From: Actinomycetota bacterium
Lineage (GTDB): Bacteria; Actinomycetota; Actinomycetes; Nanopelagicales; Nanopelagicaceae
DNA: 24,581 nt
Direction: 5' to 3'
Assembly: GCA_010028225.1 (NCBI GenBank)
Contig: RGOY01000002.1
Coordinates: forward strand, 1-24,581
Both the position numbers and the translations under genes were made by a program. The notes beneath the pieces are model-generated. The model was not told the DNA's origin, did not search any database, and was given only the letters and a program-made list of their open reading frames with translations. Shown in pieces: positions 15,848-24,581 of this stretch. Position 1 is the first letter of the stretch, and every line of letters begins with the position of its first letter.

Positions 15848-15864
15848 GCGAAGAAGATTGCTAG

Positions 15865-16668
15865 TTAGCCAACGTTTATCTCTGTAATTACTCCAGAGAG
15901 AATCGAGACAGTGACTCGATCTGATCTGAAATCCATAGTCACTGCAAAGTCCTGCCCATCTCGTTTTCCGATTCGATAACTCCAGCCATTAATAGAGGCA
16001 CAGAGTTTGGCTTCTTCTTCACTCATCCCAACAAGCTGGCCTGCTCGTGTTGGCGAGATCTCTACTTCACCGGAGATCTTGACCGGACATCTCTCACTTC
16101 CCGAACCAAATGCCAAGACATCTCCAGGAATCTCCTTGATGCCAACGGCGATGACCACGCTCGATGCCCGCTTCGACGTGATCGCAACGGTATAGGTGCC
16201 CGCAGTAGCCGGTGTTGAGATACGTGAGATATAGAAGTAACCCTTACCACCATAAGGCTCGAAGAAATATGTCCGCTCTTTAGGCTTAATCTCTTCTTTC
16301 TTGCCGTTTGGATCAATCAGAACAACTTGTGGAAGATTTCGAGTGGTCATCTTCTTCATGATGAGATCATCAGGAATCAGATATTGAAGATCGAGTCGAT
16401 CGCCAGCTTTATGGTTGAATCGGAAATGTCTTACTTCTTTTGATTTCTTCATTGTGGCGTAGACGGCGAATGAAACCGTGCCGTCGAGCAAGATCGGGCT
16501 CTTCTCGCTATTGCTGGCCGAGGCAGTAAGGAGCACTGGTTGATGGGCAGTTGCACTCGAGGCGAAACTAAGTGAAGCAATAAGAGATACAAGGACTGCA
16601 ACTACGAGAGATAAGCGAGAAGTTCTAATCGGTGCTTTCGCCGAGAATCGAGACGCGATTGTTTGCAA
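15865..16668 (-). CDS. Secreted protein with C-terminal I78-inhibitor-like domain, downstream of atpC
   Basis: About 254-273 residues depending on start. A signal peptide is clear (basic RTSRLS, then a core of Leu/Val, ending SSATA before HQPV). The middle part, about 160 residues, is beta-rich and unfamiliar to me. The last 60 residues (GQLVGMSEEEAKLC ... FAVTMDFRSDRVTV ... GVITEINVG) resemble the potato-inhibitor-I/I78 peptidase-inhibitor family. Two Cys are present. No ATG, GTG or TTG lies between the atpC stop and the signal peptide. Candidates are TTG 16668 (used here), GTG 16683 and ATG 16686 inside atpC, or ATT 16629, which overlaps the atpC TAG as ATTAG. It is probably co-transcribed with the ATP synthase; inhibition of an external protease is inference. 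Confidence 0.7.
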   Translation of the reverse strand: MQTIASRFSAKAPIRTSRLSLVVAVLVSLIASLSFASSATAHQPVLLTASASNSEKSPILLDGTVSFAVYATMKKSKEVRHFRFNHKAGDRLDLQYLIPDDLIMKKMTTRNLPQVVLIDPNGKKEEIKPKERTYFFEPYGGKGYFYISRISTPATAGTYTVAITSKRASSVVIAVGIKEIPGDVLAFGSGSERCPVKISGEVEISPTRAGQLVGMSEEEAKLCASINGWSYRIGKRDGQDFAVTMDFRSDRVTVSILSGVITEINVG

Positions 16669-16879
16669 CGGAGATAAAACCACCATGTACATTGAATGAT
16701 GTCTCATTGCCATCCACCGCCTTGATTCGAACCTCACCATCGACCAGCACACCAAAGAGCGGTGCGTGGTTCGGCAATATACCGATATCGCCTTCGAGCG
16801 TGCGAGCTGAAACCATGCTCGCATCACCACTCCACACCCGCTTCTCAGGTGAAACTAACTCGACTCGCAGTTGCGCCAT
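16625..16879 (-). CDS. atpC: ATP synthase epsilon subunit, short form
   Basis: An 84-residue epsilon subunit of the F1 central stalk. It contains the complete N-terminal beta-sandwich (VELVSPEKRVWSGDA, LEGDIGILPNHAPL, HGGFISVANNRVSIL) and stops right after it. The C-terminal helical hairpin of about 45 residues, which in many bacteria inhibits ATP hydrolysis, is absent. Typical actinobacterial epsilon subunits are about 120 residues. The stop TAG is embedded in the overlapping downstream reading frame. It starts three bases after atpD, at the end of the atp operon. Confidence 0.93.
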   Translation of the reverse strand: MAQLRVELVSPEKRVWSGDASMVSARTLEGDIGILPNHAPLFGVLVDGEVRIKAVDGNETSFNVHGGFISVANNRVSILGESTD

Positions 16880-16882
16880 GGT

Positions 16883-19218
<2,336 letters not shown>

Positions 19219-19221
19219 GAT

Positions 19222-20847
19222 CTACTTCTTATACCTCGTGATCTGCTCTTGAGCGTCTGGACCTTCAGCAGCGACTTCAGCTTCGTTGACCTTTGCTGCA
19301 CCCGATGAAGCAAACTGCTTCTTGAACGCGGTGATTGCTTCAGTCATCTTTGCAACGGTGTCATCAGAGAGCTCTTTCGTCTCTGAAATCACATCAAAGA
19401 TCGCCTTTCGTTCACGAGCAATGAAATCAAGGAACTCAGATTCGAAGCGTCGAATGTCAACGACAGGGATCTCATCGAGCTGACCAGTGGTTCCTGCCCA
19501 AATCGAGACGACCATGCGCTCGAGTGAGAACGGTGAGTATTGACCCTGTTTCAAGAGCTCAACGAGGCGCGAACCACGTTCGAGCTGTGCCTTTGAAGCA
19601 GCGTCGAGATCAGATCCGAATGCGGCGAATGCTTCCAACTCTCGAAACTGCGCCAAATCAAGACGGAGTCGACCTGCAATCTTCTTCATCGCTTTTGTCT
19701 GCGCAGAACCGCCGACACGTGAGACGGAGATACCGACGTTGATCGCGGGACGAACACCGGCGTTGAAGAGGTCGGTCTCAAGGAAGCACTGACCATCGGT
19801 GATCGAGATGACGTTTGTTGGGATGAATGCAGAGACGTCATTTCCCTTTGTCTCGATGATCGGCAGTCCAGTCATCGACCCGCCACCCATCTCATCCGAA
19901 AGTTTCGCGCAACGCTCAAGCAGACGTGAATGTAAATAGAAGACGTCTCCTGGGTAAGCCTCGCGACCTGGTGGACGACGAAGCAAGAGCGAGACAGAAC
20001 GATAAGCCTCTGCTTGCTTGGAAAGATCATCAAAGACGATAAGAACGTGATCGCCCTTGTACATCCAATGCTGACCAATCGCAGAACCGGTGTACGGCGC
20101 AAGGTACTTAAAGCCTGCTGGATCTGATGCAGGGGCTGCGACGATAGTCGTGTATTCCATCGCGCCCGCTTCTTCTAACGCGGCACGAACTGATGCAATG
20201 GTTGAACCCTTCTGGCCGATAGCGACATAGATGCACTTGACGCGCTTCTTTGGATCGCCAGATTTCCAGTTATCGCGTTGGTTGATGATGGTGTCAATCG
20301 CAACGGCGGTCTTTCCGGTCTGACGATCACCAATGATCAACTGACGCTGACCACGACCAATCGCAGTCATCGCATCGATTGCCTTGATTCCGGTTGCCAG
20401 TGGTTCCTTCACTGGTTGGCGCTGAACGACAGATGGCGCTTGCAATTCAAGCGCGCGGTTACCGTCAGCCTTGATTTCACCTTTGCCGTCGATAGGACGA
20501 CCGAGCGCATCAACAACGCGCCCCAAGAATGCATCGCCGACTGGGACTGAGAGGATCTCCCCAGTTCTGCGAACTGTTGTACCTTCTTCGATGCCAGTGA
20601 ACTCACCGAGGATGACGACACCGATCTCTCGCACATCAAGATTGAGTGCAAGACCGAGTGTGCCATTCTCGAACTTCAAGAGTTCGTTCGTCATCGTCGA
20701 AGGCAATCCCTCGACTCTGGCGATGCCATCTCCTGCTTCGACAACGGTGCCGATCTCATCCCGTGATGCGACGCTTGGATCGTATGACTTAACGAAATTC
20801 GCTAAGGCATCACGAATCGCCTCCGGCTTGATCGCGATATCCGCCAT
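19222..20847 (-). CDS. atpA: ATP synthase alpha subunit
   Basis: A 541-residue non-catalytic nucleotide-binding F1 subunit. The P-loop is GDRQTGKT (173-180), and [10 protein letters not shown] and [20 protein letters not shown] are present in full. The C-terminal tail (about 515-541) is slightly extended and acidic, ending TRYKK. It starts 20 bases after the delta stop. Confidence 0.98.
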   Translation of the reverse strand: MADIAIKPEAIRDALANFVKSYDPSVASRDEIGTVVEAGDGIARVEGLPSTMTNELLKFENGTLGLALNLDVREIGVVILGEFTGIEEGTTVRRTGEILSVPVGDAFLGRVVDALGRPIDGKGEIKADGNRALELQAPSVVQRQPVKEPLATGIKAIDAMTAIGRGQRQLIIGDRQTGKTAVAIDTIINQRDNWKSGDPKKRVKCIYVAIGQKGSTIASVRAALEEAGAMEYTTIVAAPASDPAGFKYLAPYTGSAIGQHWMYKGDHVLIVFDDLSKQAEAYRSVSLLLRRPPGREAYPGDVFYLHSRLLERCAKLSDEMGGGSMTGLPIIETKGNDVSAFIPTNVISITDGQCFLETDLFNAGVRPAINVGISVSRVGGSAQTKAMKKIAGRLRLDLAQFRELEAFAAFGSDLDAASKAQLERGSRLVELLKQGQYSPFSLERMVVSIWAGTTGQLDEIPVVDIRRFESEFLDFIARERKAIFDVISETKELSDDTVAKMTEAITAFKKQFASSGAAKVNEAEVAAEGPDAQEQITRYKK

Positions 20848-20867
20848 GGTTTTCCCTCTCTCTTTAC

Positions 20868-21653
20868 TTATCTCTTGCCAGCCACCTGGCGACCCGCGAG
20901 CGCTCTGCTCGCATCGACCAGCCGACTGATCACAGTTCCATCAATGAGTCGCCCGAAGTGGCGCTCTAACGTTTCCGAAAGTCGCGTGCGTTGTTTATCG
21001 CCGAGTGGGACGGCGCTTGTAACGCGAGCGATTGTTCGCTCTTTGCGAGCGACGATTGTGTTGGCATAGAAGGCCACAGTCCGCTCAAATGATCTCCCAC
21101 GACGTCCAGCGATGATTGCATCAAGGACTTTCGCAGAGCTTGAGGAGATTGCTGAGGCAAAGATTGAGCGAAGTAGCGCGCCTTTCGCCTCTTGCGAGAA
21201 CTTCCCATCATTGAGATTGGATCTGAGTTCACTCTCTGAAGCGATGAGACGAGCGATCGCAAAAAGTTCTTCTTCGACGCGATCGATCTCACCACCTGCT
21301 TCCGCTGAGGCTGCTAGCGCTTCGACTGCGAGGCGCTCGATCGCATCTGCCAAATTACTTGGTGTCGACCAGCGCAGTGAGACGCCTGATTCGATCAGGG
21401 AAAGTGTGCTCGGTGAAATCACTTTCCCAAATAGATCTTGGACCAGATTGGCCTTGGCGCCACCATCACGAGCTGGATCGGTAAGAGCTCTACGAAGTCC
21501 CGTCGATGAGTCGAGAGCGCTCACGACAGCGAAGAGGTCAGATGCAACGACTTCACTCTCCTTCGCACTCTTGGCCTTAAGGGCAGAGTCGAGTGAGATG
21601 CGAAGCGCGGCAAAGGAGCTCTTGCTTGAGCCCGAAAGATCCTTGCTTGTCAT
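20868..21653 (-). CDS. atpH: ATP synthase delta subunit
   Basis: A 261-residue peripheral-stalk subunit linking F1 to the b subunits. Actinobacterial delta is longer than the roughly 180 residues of E. coli, and this protein follows that pattern without the b-delta fusion seen in mycobacteria. The C-terminal part [20 protein letters not shown] with [17 protein letters not shown] shows the family signature. Start choice: ATG 21653 or the adjacent in-frame GTG 21656. Two purine-rich AAGGAG tracts just upstream serve either; the nearer fits ATG. It follows atpF by 21 bases. Confidence 0.93.
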   Translation of the reverse strand: MTSKDLSGSSKSSFAALRISLDSALKAKSAKESEVVASDLFAVVSALDSSTGLRRALTDPARDGGAKANLVQDLFGKVISPSTLSLIESGVSLRWSTPSNLADAIERLAVEALAASAEAGGEIDRVEEELFAIARLIASESELRSNLNDGKFSQEAKGALLRSIFASAISSSSAKVLDAIIAGRRGRSFERTVAFYANTIVARKERTIARVTSAVPLGDKQRTRLSETLERHFGRLIDGTVISRLVDASRALAGRQVAGKR

Positions 21654-21674
21654 CACTCTCCTTCTCTCCTTCGA

Positions 21675-22202
21675 CTACTTCTTGCTCTTCTCGAGATCCT
21701 CAAGGAACCTGTCAACGATGCGACTCTGTCTGACTTGGTCATCAAGAGCCTCACCAACAATCTTTGAGGCGAGTTCTGTGGCAAGCGCTCCCACTTCATT
21801 TCGAAGAGAGGTGATCGCTTGCTGACGTTCTGCTTCAATCGCGGCTTGAGCTGACGCAGTGATCCGAGATGCTTCTTCTTGGGCTTTTGCGCGCATCTCA
21901 TCGAGAATCGCTGCTCCTTGAGTGCGAGCTTCTTCTCGAATCGTCTGTGCTTCACCGCGAGCATCTGCGAGTTGCTTGGTGTACATCTGCAACGCCGCTT
22001 CTGCCTCGCGCTGGGCCTTCTCCGCTTTCTCTATTCCACCTTGAATCGCTTCAGTCCGTGCCGCAAATGCTTTCTCAAACATCGGCGTCACTTTCTTGCG
22101 CAAGACGAAATACAGTAACGAGAACGCAATCAAACCTGCGATGATCTCAGCTGTATGCGGGATGAGCGGATTGACCTCACCACCTGCTGCTAAAGATGAC
22201 AT
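21675..22202 (-). CDS. atpF: ATP synthase b subunit
   Basis: About 175 residues. A short external start with NPLIPHTAEIIAG leads into one transmembrane segment (roughly 15-40), followed by a long Ala/Glu/Lys/Arg-rich coiled coil that forms the peripheral stalk. The ATG at 22202 is preferred; an in-frame GTG at 22211 would add three residues, and neither has a strong ribosome binding site. Between it and atpE lie 58 bases containing three evenly spaced CTAGAG hexamers. Confidence 0.93.
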   Translation of the reverse strand: MSSLAAGGEVNPLIPHTAEIIAGLIAFSLLYFVLRKKVTPMFEKAFAARTEAIQGGIEKAEKAQREAEAALQMYTKQLADARGEAQTIREEARTQGAAILDEMRAKAQEEASRITASAQAAIEAERQQAITSLRNEVGALATELASKIVGEALDDQVRQSRIVDRFLEDLEKSKK

Positions 22203-22232
22203 CTTTCCCACTTTCTTTGACGACTTTCGCTT

Positions 22233-22266
22233 CTAGAGGATGGCTACTAGAGGTCAGCGACTAGAG
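22233..22266. repeat. Three CTAGAG hexamers with exact 14-bp period between atpE and atpF
   Basis: CTAGAG occurs at 22233-22238, 22247-22252 and 22261-22266 on the plus strand, starts exactly 14 bases apart. The third copy contains the complement of the atpE TAG stop. The first two 14-base units also share GG after the hexamer and GC-A near the end. A role in operator binding or RNA processing is unproven. Confidence 0.45.
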
Positions 22267-22473
22267 AACGAATGCCAAGACGAGACCGAAGAGCGCGAGC
22301 GCTTCAGCAAGTGCGAAGCCGAGGAATGCAATCGGTTGCAGTACCGATCGTGCCTCAGGCTGACGCGCGACACCGTTGATGTATGCGGCGAAAATCATGC
22401 CGGTTGCAATTGCCGGTCCGATCGCCGATAGGCCGTAACCGACCAGATTGAGCGTACCTGTCATACCTTCCAT
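22261..22473 (-). CDS. atpE: ATP synthase c subunit
   Basis: A 70-residue, two-helix hairpin that forms the rotating c-ring in the membrane. Helix 1 is about 8-32 with the Gly/Ala-rich packing face, the polar loop is ARQPEA (36-41), and helix 2 is about 46-70. The ion-carrying acid is E57 in [12 protein letters not shown] see no clear sodium-binding pattern around it, so a proton-driven enzyme is the likelier reading. The ATG at 22473 has a purine-rich upstream sequence; an inner ATG at 22464 is possible but less likely. Confidence 0.96.
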   Translation of the reverse strand: MEGMTGTLNLVGYGLSAIGPAIATGMIFAAYINGVARQPEARSVLQPIAFLGFALAEALALFGLVLAFVL

Positions 22474-22533
22474 GGTTCTTACCTTTCCTTACCTCTCCGT
22501 GCCGCCGAGCGCGACCCGGAATCTTTTTTTCGC

Positions 22534-22551
22534 TCGAATATCGCTATTCGA
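22534..22551 (-). other. Intercistronic hairpin between atpB and atpE
   Basis: Seven-base arms TCGAATA and TATTCGA enclose a four-base loop, a perfect inverted repeat about 60 bases before the atpE start and just after the atpB stop. On the transcribed minus strand it is followed by a run of seven A, not T, so it is not a classic terminator in the operon direction. A role in mRNA stability or raised atpE expression is plausible by analogy with other atp operons. Confidence 0.5.
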
Positions 22552-22559
22552 TTCTTTTC

Positions 22560-23342
22560 TTAGTGTTCGTCCGCAAGCGCTCCTGCGATATAGAGCGCTG
22601 TCAAAAGAGTGAAGATGTAGGCCTGCAGGACCTGCACCATGAATTCAAAGAATGTGAGCCCGATACCGATCACAAATGCGAATGGACTGACAAGTTTGAG
22701 GCCGAGTACTCCATTAAGCAGGTGCTCACCGCCAAGGAAGAAGACCAAGAGCAGGAGGTGGCCAGCAAACATATTTGCAAAGAGACGCAGTGAGAGCGTC
22801 AGAGGTCTGACCAAGAAGTATGTGGCAATCTCAATCGGAGTCAGCAGAATATAAACGGGTTTTGGCACTCCGGGCATGAACATAATCTCGCGCAGATATT
22901 TGACGATTCCCTGCTTTTTGATTCCAACATAATGGAAGATAAAGAAAGTTATTGCCGCGAGAACATATGGGAACGAGACGCGAGACATCGTCGGAAACTG
23001 AAGGAATGGAATGATGCCAAAGAAGTTATTGACCAAGATGAAAGTGAAGAGAGTGAAGAGATAGGGAACGAACTTAAGGAAGTCATGTCCGATGATCTCT
23101 CGACCCAAACCTTCGCGGACAAAGTTGTAGACACCTTCACCTGCGAACTGGAGCTTTGAAGGTACAACTGCAGCTTTGCGAGAAGCCGCGATAAAGAAAA
23201 CCGAGATGAAGATGACGGAGAGAAACGCGAGCAGGATTGGCTTTGTTGCCCAGTCGACGCCTTCGATGAATGGCGGGAGTTCAAAGTCTTTCGCCGACGG
23301 CGGATTGAATCCTTCGCCTGTTGCGGCGTGAATCAGTCGCAC
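22560..23342 (-). CDS. atpB: ATP synthase a subunit
   Basis: A 260-residue Fo subunit with about five to six membrane segments that forms the proton half-channels against the c-ring. The essential Arg is R186 in PLTLSLRLFANMFAGH. The C-terminal helix VQVLQAYIFTLLTALYI (about 236-252) is conserved. The start is GTG 23342, with GGGAG a few bases upstream. A 180-base gap separates it from the atpZ-like gene. Confidence 0.96.
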   Translation of the reverse strand: MRLIHAATGEGFNPPSAKDFELPPFIEGVDWATKPILLAFLSVIFISVFFIAASRKAAVVPSKLQFAGEGVYNFVREGLGREIIGHDFLKFVPYLFTLFTFILVNNFFGIIPFLQFPTMSRVSFPYVLAAITFFIFHYVGIKKQGIVKYLREIMFMPGVPKPVYILLTPIEIATYFLVRPLTLSLRLFANMFAGHLLLLVFFLGGEHLLNGVLGLKLVSPFAFVIGIGLTFFEFMVQVLQAYIFTLLTALYIAGALADEH

Positions 23343-23522
23343 AGTTCTCCCAAAGATTTCCAGCTACGTAGGTGATTAAGCCCTTGGCCATCGCAGGTGC
23401 TCGATGCTTCTGGAGCGTGGGGATGCGGGGTAACCCTAAATCAGGAAGGTGCTTAGAGAAAAATCGAAAAGTGCTAATGATGAGCGGGGCCCCTGATTCA
23501 AAGGGGTCCGATGATGTGATTT
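23343..23522. other. 180-base gap between atpZ-like gene and atpB
   Basis: The longest non-coding stretch of the window; I see no gene in it. It holds the hairpin described at 23487-23509. Nearer atpB, TAGGGT (minus strand, at about 23430) could be a -10, but with no supporting -35. The last bases carry the atpB ribosome binding site. It is probably a 5' leader or processing region inside the operon. Confidence 0.4.
23487..23509. other. GC-rich hairpin in the atpZ-atpB gap
   Basis: Arms GGGCCCCT (23487-23494) and AGGGGTCC (23502-23509) enclose loop GATTCAA. Read as plus-strand RNA all eight positions pair (one G-U); read in the operon direction one pair becomes an A-C mismatch. No T-run follows in the operon direction, so an attenuating or stabilising element is more likely than a full terminator. 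Confidence 0.4.
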
Positions 23523-23717
23523 CTATCCTGAATGCCGGCCGAAGCGAAGCCAGACGAGATAAAGGGCCGACCCCATCCCCAGAAGAAGCCCCACCAAGGT
23601 GAAGACTCGGTCATACCCAAGCCAGCGATCGACGAAATACCCAATACCGCCCCAGACCAAAAGCCCAGATAGCAGATATCCAAAGATCGACCAGAGCGCG
23701 TTCTCGTCCTTATTCAT
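23523..23717 (-). CDS. AtpZ/AtpI family small membrane protein
   Basis: A 64-residue protein with two hydrophobic segments: about 9-27, including GYLLSGLLVWGGIGYFVDRWL (quoted in part: LLSGLLVWGGIGYFVDRWL), and about 38-56. The GGIGYFVDRWLG motif is typical of the AtpZ/AtpI family encoded ahead of atpB, which helps c-ring assembly or magnesium supply in other bacteria. ATG 23717 is supported by TAGACT seven bases upstream, so this gene probably heads the operon's main transcript. It is near the lower size limit of the family but looks complete. Confidence 0.85.
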   Translation of the reverse strand: MNKDENALWSIFGYLLSGLLVWGGIGYFVDRWLGYDRVFTLVGLLLGMGSALYLVWLRFGRHSG

Positions 23718-23724
23718 GGAGCGC

Positions 23725-23730
23725 AGTCTA
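23725..23730 (-). promoter_or_regulatory. Candidate leaderless promoter (-10) of the ATP synthase operon
   Basis: TAGACT on the minus strand (23730-23725) ends seven bases before the atpZ-like ATG at 23717. TTACCA, 17 bases further upstream, matches four of six -35 consensus bases. The site lies between the atpI-like stop and the atpZ-like start, close to the place where base composition changes. Confidence 0.52.
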
Positions 23731-23738
23731 GCCGCAGA

Positions 23739-24158
23739 TTACTTTCCTGGTAATGGCAGGTGAAGTTTGAGCTTCAAGTAGGCGCGAATTTCGCCACCGA
23801 GCCAGGCAAAGGTCAACGCTATCGCCGTTAGCCCGAATGAGAGGCGATTGATATCTGAATTATTTGTGAACTTACCAATTACAAACATCATGGCGCCAAG
23901 TATCAGAATCTTTGAGAAGTAACTAAACATTGCAAGCGCCATGGTGGCAATTGGATCTACATTTTTAGTCATTGAAGCGACGCCGATATTTACCAAGAAG
24001 AATACTAAAACTACTAGTTGCGCAAGAAGCGCACCATATAAACCGGCGCTGCCCTGCTGCCAAGTTGAAATAATTAATCCAAGCACGCCAACAATTAAAG
24101 ATGGCTTCAGCGCACCTTTCATCATTATTACATTTGGATCTTTATCCAACTTTTGCAC
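23739..24158 (-). CDS. AtpI-like membrane protein (ATP synthase protein I)
   Basis: A 139-residue protein with four hydrophobic segments (about 18-34, 39-60, 72-95, 106-125). Its position between a wecA-like gene and the atp genes, its four-helix pattern and its length fit the actinobacterial 'ATP synthase protein I' family; sequence conservation in this family is low, so context carries much of the call. The start GTG 24158 overlaps the end of the wecA-like gene by 17 bases. A and T are more frequent here than in the atp genes that follow, including Leu and Asn codons such as TTA and AAT. Confidence 0.72.
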   Translation of the reverse strand: MQKLDKDPNVIMMKGALKPSLIVGVLGLIISTWQQGSAGLYGALLAQLVVLVFFLVNIGVASMTKNVDPIATMALAMFSYFSKILILGAMMFVIGKFTNNSDINRLSFGLTAIALTFAWLGGEIRAYLKLKLHLPLPGK

Positions 24159-24581
24159 TCTTTCTCTTCATTAATAAAACCGAACTTCCACCGAAAATTA
24201 GCGCCACTAAAATCGCTGCCCACAAAGGTGCGAACGCCCAAGTTGTTACCGGAAATGCGATAGCTGCAGTCCATAAATACATAATGATTACGGTGCGCAG
24301 CTTTGAGTTTCCTGCTTTATAAAGTTTGTGATGTAAATGTTCATTATCTGGTGCAAATGGACTTCGCCCTGCACGCACTCGACGAATCACTGCCGAACCA
24401 AAATCAAATAATGGAATGGCTAGCACTGCAAATGGTAGAAGCAATGGCAAAAAAGTTGGGCCTGTGGATTCAGAAGAGATTGCATTTGGATCAAATTGCC
24501 CAGTTAACGTAATCGCAGAAGCGCCGAGCATTAAACCTAAGAACATCGATCCGGAGTCGCCCATAAATATCTTTGCTGGGT
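24142..24581 (-). CDS. WecA/TagO-like undecaprenyl-phosphate GlcNAc-1-phosphate transferase, C-terminal part
   Basis: The frame is open to the window edge, so the start lies beyond 24581; about 145 codons remain. The sequence begins with AKIFMGDSGSMFLGLMLG, the catalytic GDSGS-type cytosolic loop of the MraY/WecA superfamily, followed by the His motif PDNEHLHHKLY and four hydrophobic segments. The enzyme would transfer a sugar-1-phosphate from a UDP sugar to the lipid carrier for cell-wall polymer synthesis. An internal ATG at 24564 is not the start, because it falls inside the catalytic motif. A wecA-like gene before atpI/atpB is the usual actinobacterial order. Confidence 0.9.
   Translation of the reverse strand, partial: PAKIFMGDSGSMFLGLMLGASAITLTGQFDPNAISSESTGPTFLPLLLPFAVLAIPLFDFGSAVIRRVRAGRSPFAPDNEHLHHKLYKAGNSKLRTVIIMYLWTAAIAFPVTTWAFAPLWAAILVALIFGGSSVLLMKRKSAKVG

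Noticed and set aside
15865..16830. Long 321-residue version of the secreted protein starting at 16830
   Set aside because: It would overlap most of atpC in another frame and place about 55 residues ahead of a clear signal peptide. Starts at 16629-16686 are more plausible.
20471..20929. 152-codon plus-strand open frame opposite atpA/atpH
   Set aside because: Ser/Pro/Arg-rich antisense shadow of highly conserved atpA; no ribosome binding site or homology visible.
21112..21825. 237-codon plus-strand open frame opposite atpH/atpF
   Set aside because: Ser/Ala/Arg-rich translation typical of the complement of Ala/Glu-rich helices. The real genes on the minus strand are certain.
22501..22559. Rho-independent terminator with the T-run at 22524-22530
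   Set aside because: On the operon strand the run is A, on the 3' side of the hairpin, so it does not form the stem plus U-tract arrangement for atp transcription.

Overview
The window looks like a chromosomal segment of an actinobacterium (Actinomycetota). By eye it is roughly half G+C, lower than soil relatives. Evidence: a GlgE-type glycogen pathway, a DUF4032 protein, a long separate ATP synthase delta subunit, and a gene order resembling Mycobacterium tuberculosis from wecA/atp through the cobalamin adenosyltransferase and murA to the epimerase, thioredoxin-like protein, glgB and glgE. Tight packing, few intergenic bases and many apparently leaderless promoters would suit a streamlined aquatic lineage. 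That last placement is inference.

Layout. 1-2626 (+): the end of glgE and complete glgB (alpha-glucan synthesis and branching). 2627-2694: a repeat/hairpin gap between convergent genes. 2695-5675 (-): meaB, a thioredoxin-like TPR protein and an MFS transporter, probably one operon. 5695-6174 (+): methylmalonyl-CoA epimerase, divergent from meaB. 6114-9367: a DUF4032 kinase-like protein (-), an AI-2E family permease (+) and an alpha/beta hydrolase (-). 9408-10901 (+): an aldehyde dehydrogenase, convergent with a small Cys/His protein (-). 11261-13855 (+): an ABC-2 exporter operon ending in a secreted four-cysteine protein and a small membrane protein. 13860-14435 (-): PduO-type cobalamin adenosyltransferase. 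14567-15847 (+): murA. 15865-23717 (-): the F1Fo ATP synthase operon (atpZ-like, B, E, F, H, A, G, D, C), followed by a secreted protein with an I78-inhibitor-like C-terminus. 23739-24581 (-): an AtpI-like protein and the end of a WecA/TagO-type transferase, in clearly more A+T-rich DNA.

How the genes connect. MeaB, the epimerase and the adenosyltransferase all serve B12-dependent methylmalonyl-CoA metabolism, though the mutase itself is not here. MurA and the WecA-like enzyme serve cell-wall precursor synthesis. GlgE and GlgB build branched alpha-glucan.

The clearest unlisted signal is regulatory. At least seven start codons are preceded by a TANNNT hexamer ending 6-7 bases upstream, which fits transcription starting at the start codon itself. 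Other points of note: Asp replaces the usual catalytic Cys in MurA (predicted fosfomycin insensitivity), the epsilon subunit is only 84 residues, and a secreted gene overlaps atpC with no canonical start after atpC ends. I found no CRISPR array, insertion sequence, tRNA, rRNA or clearly new defence or mobile system.
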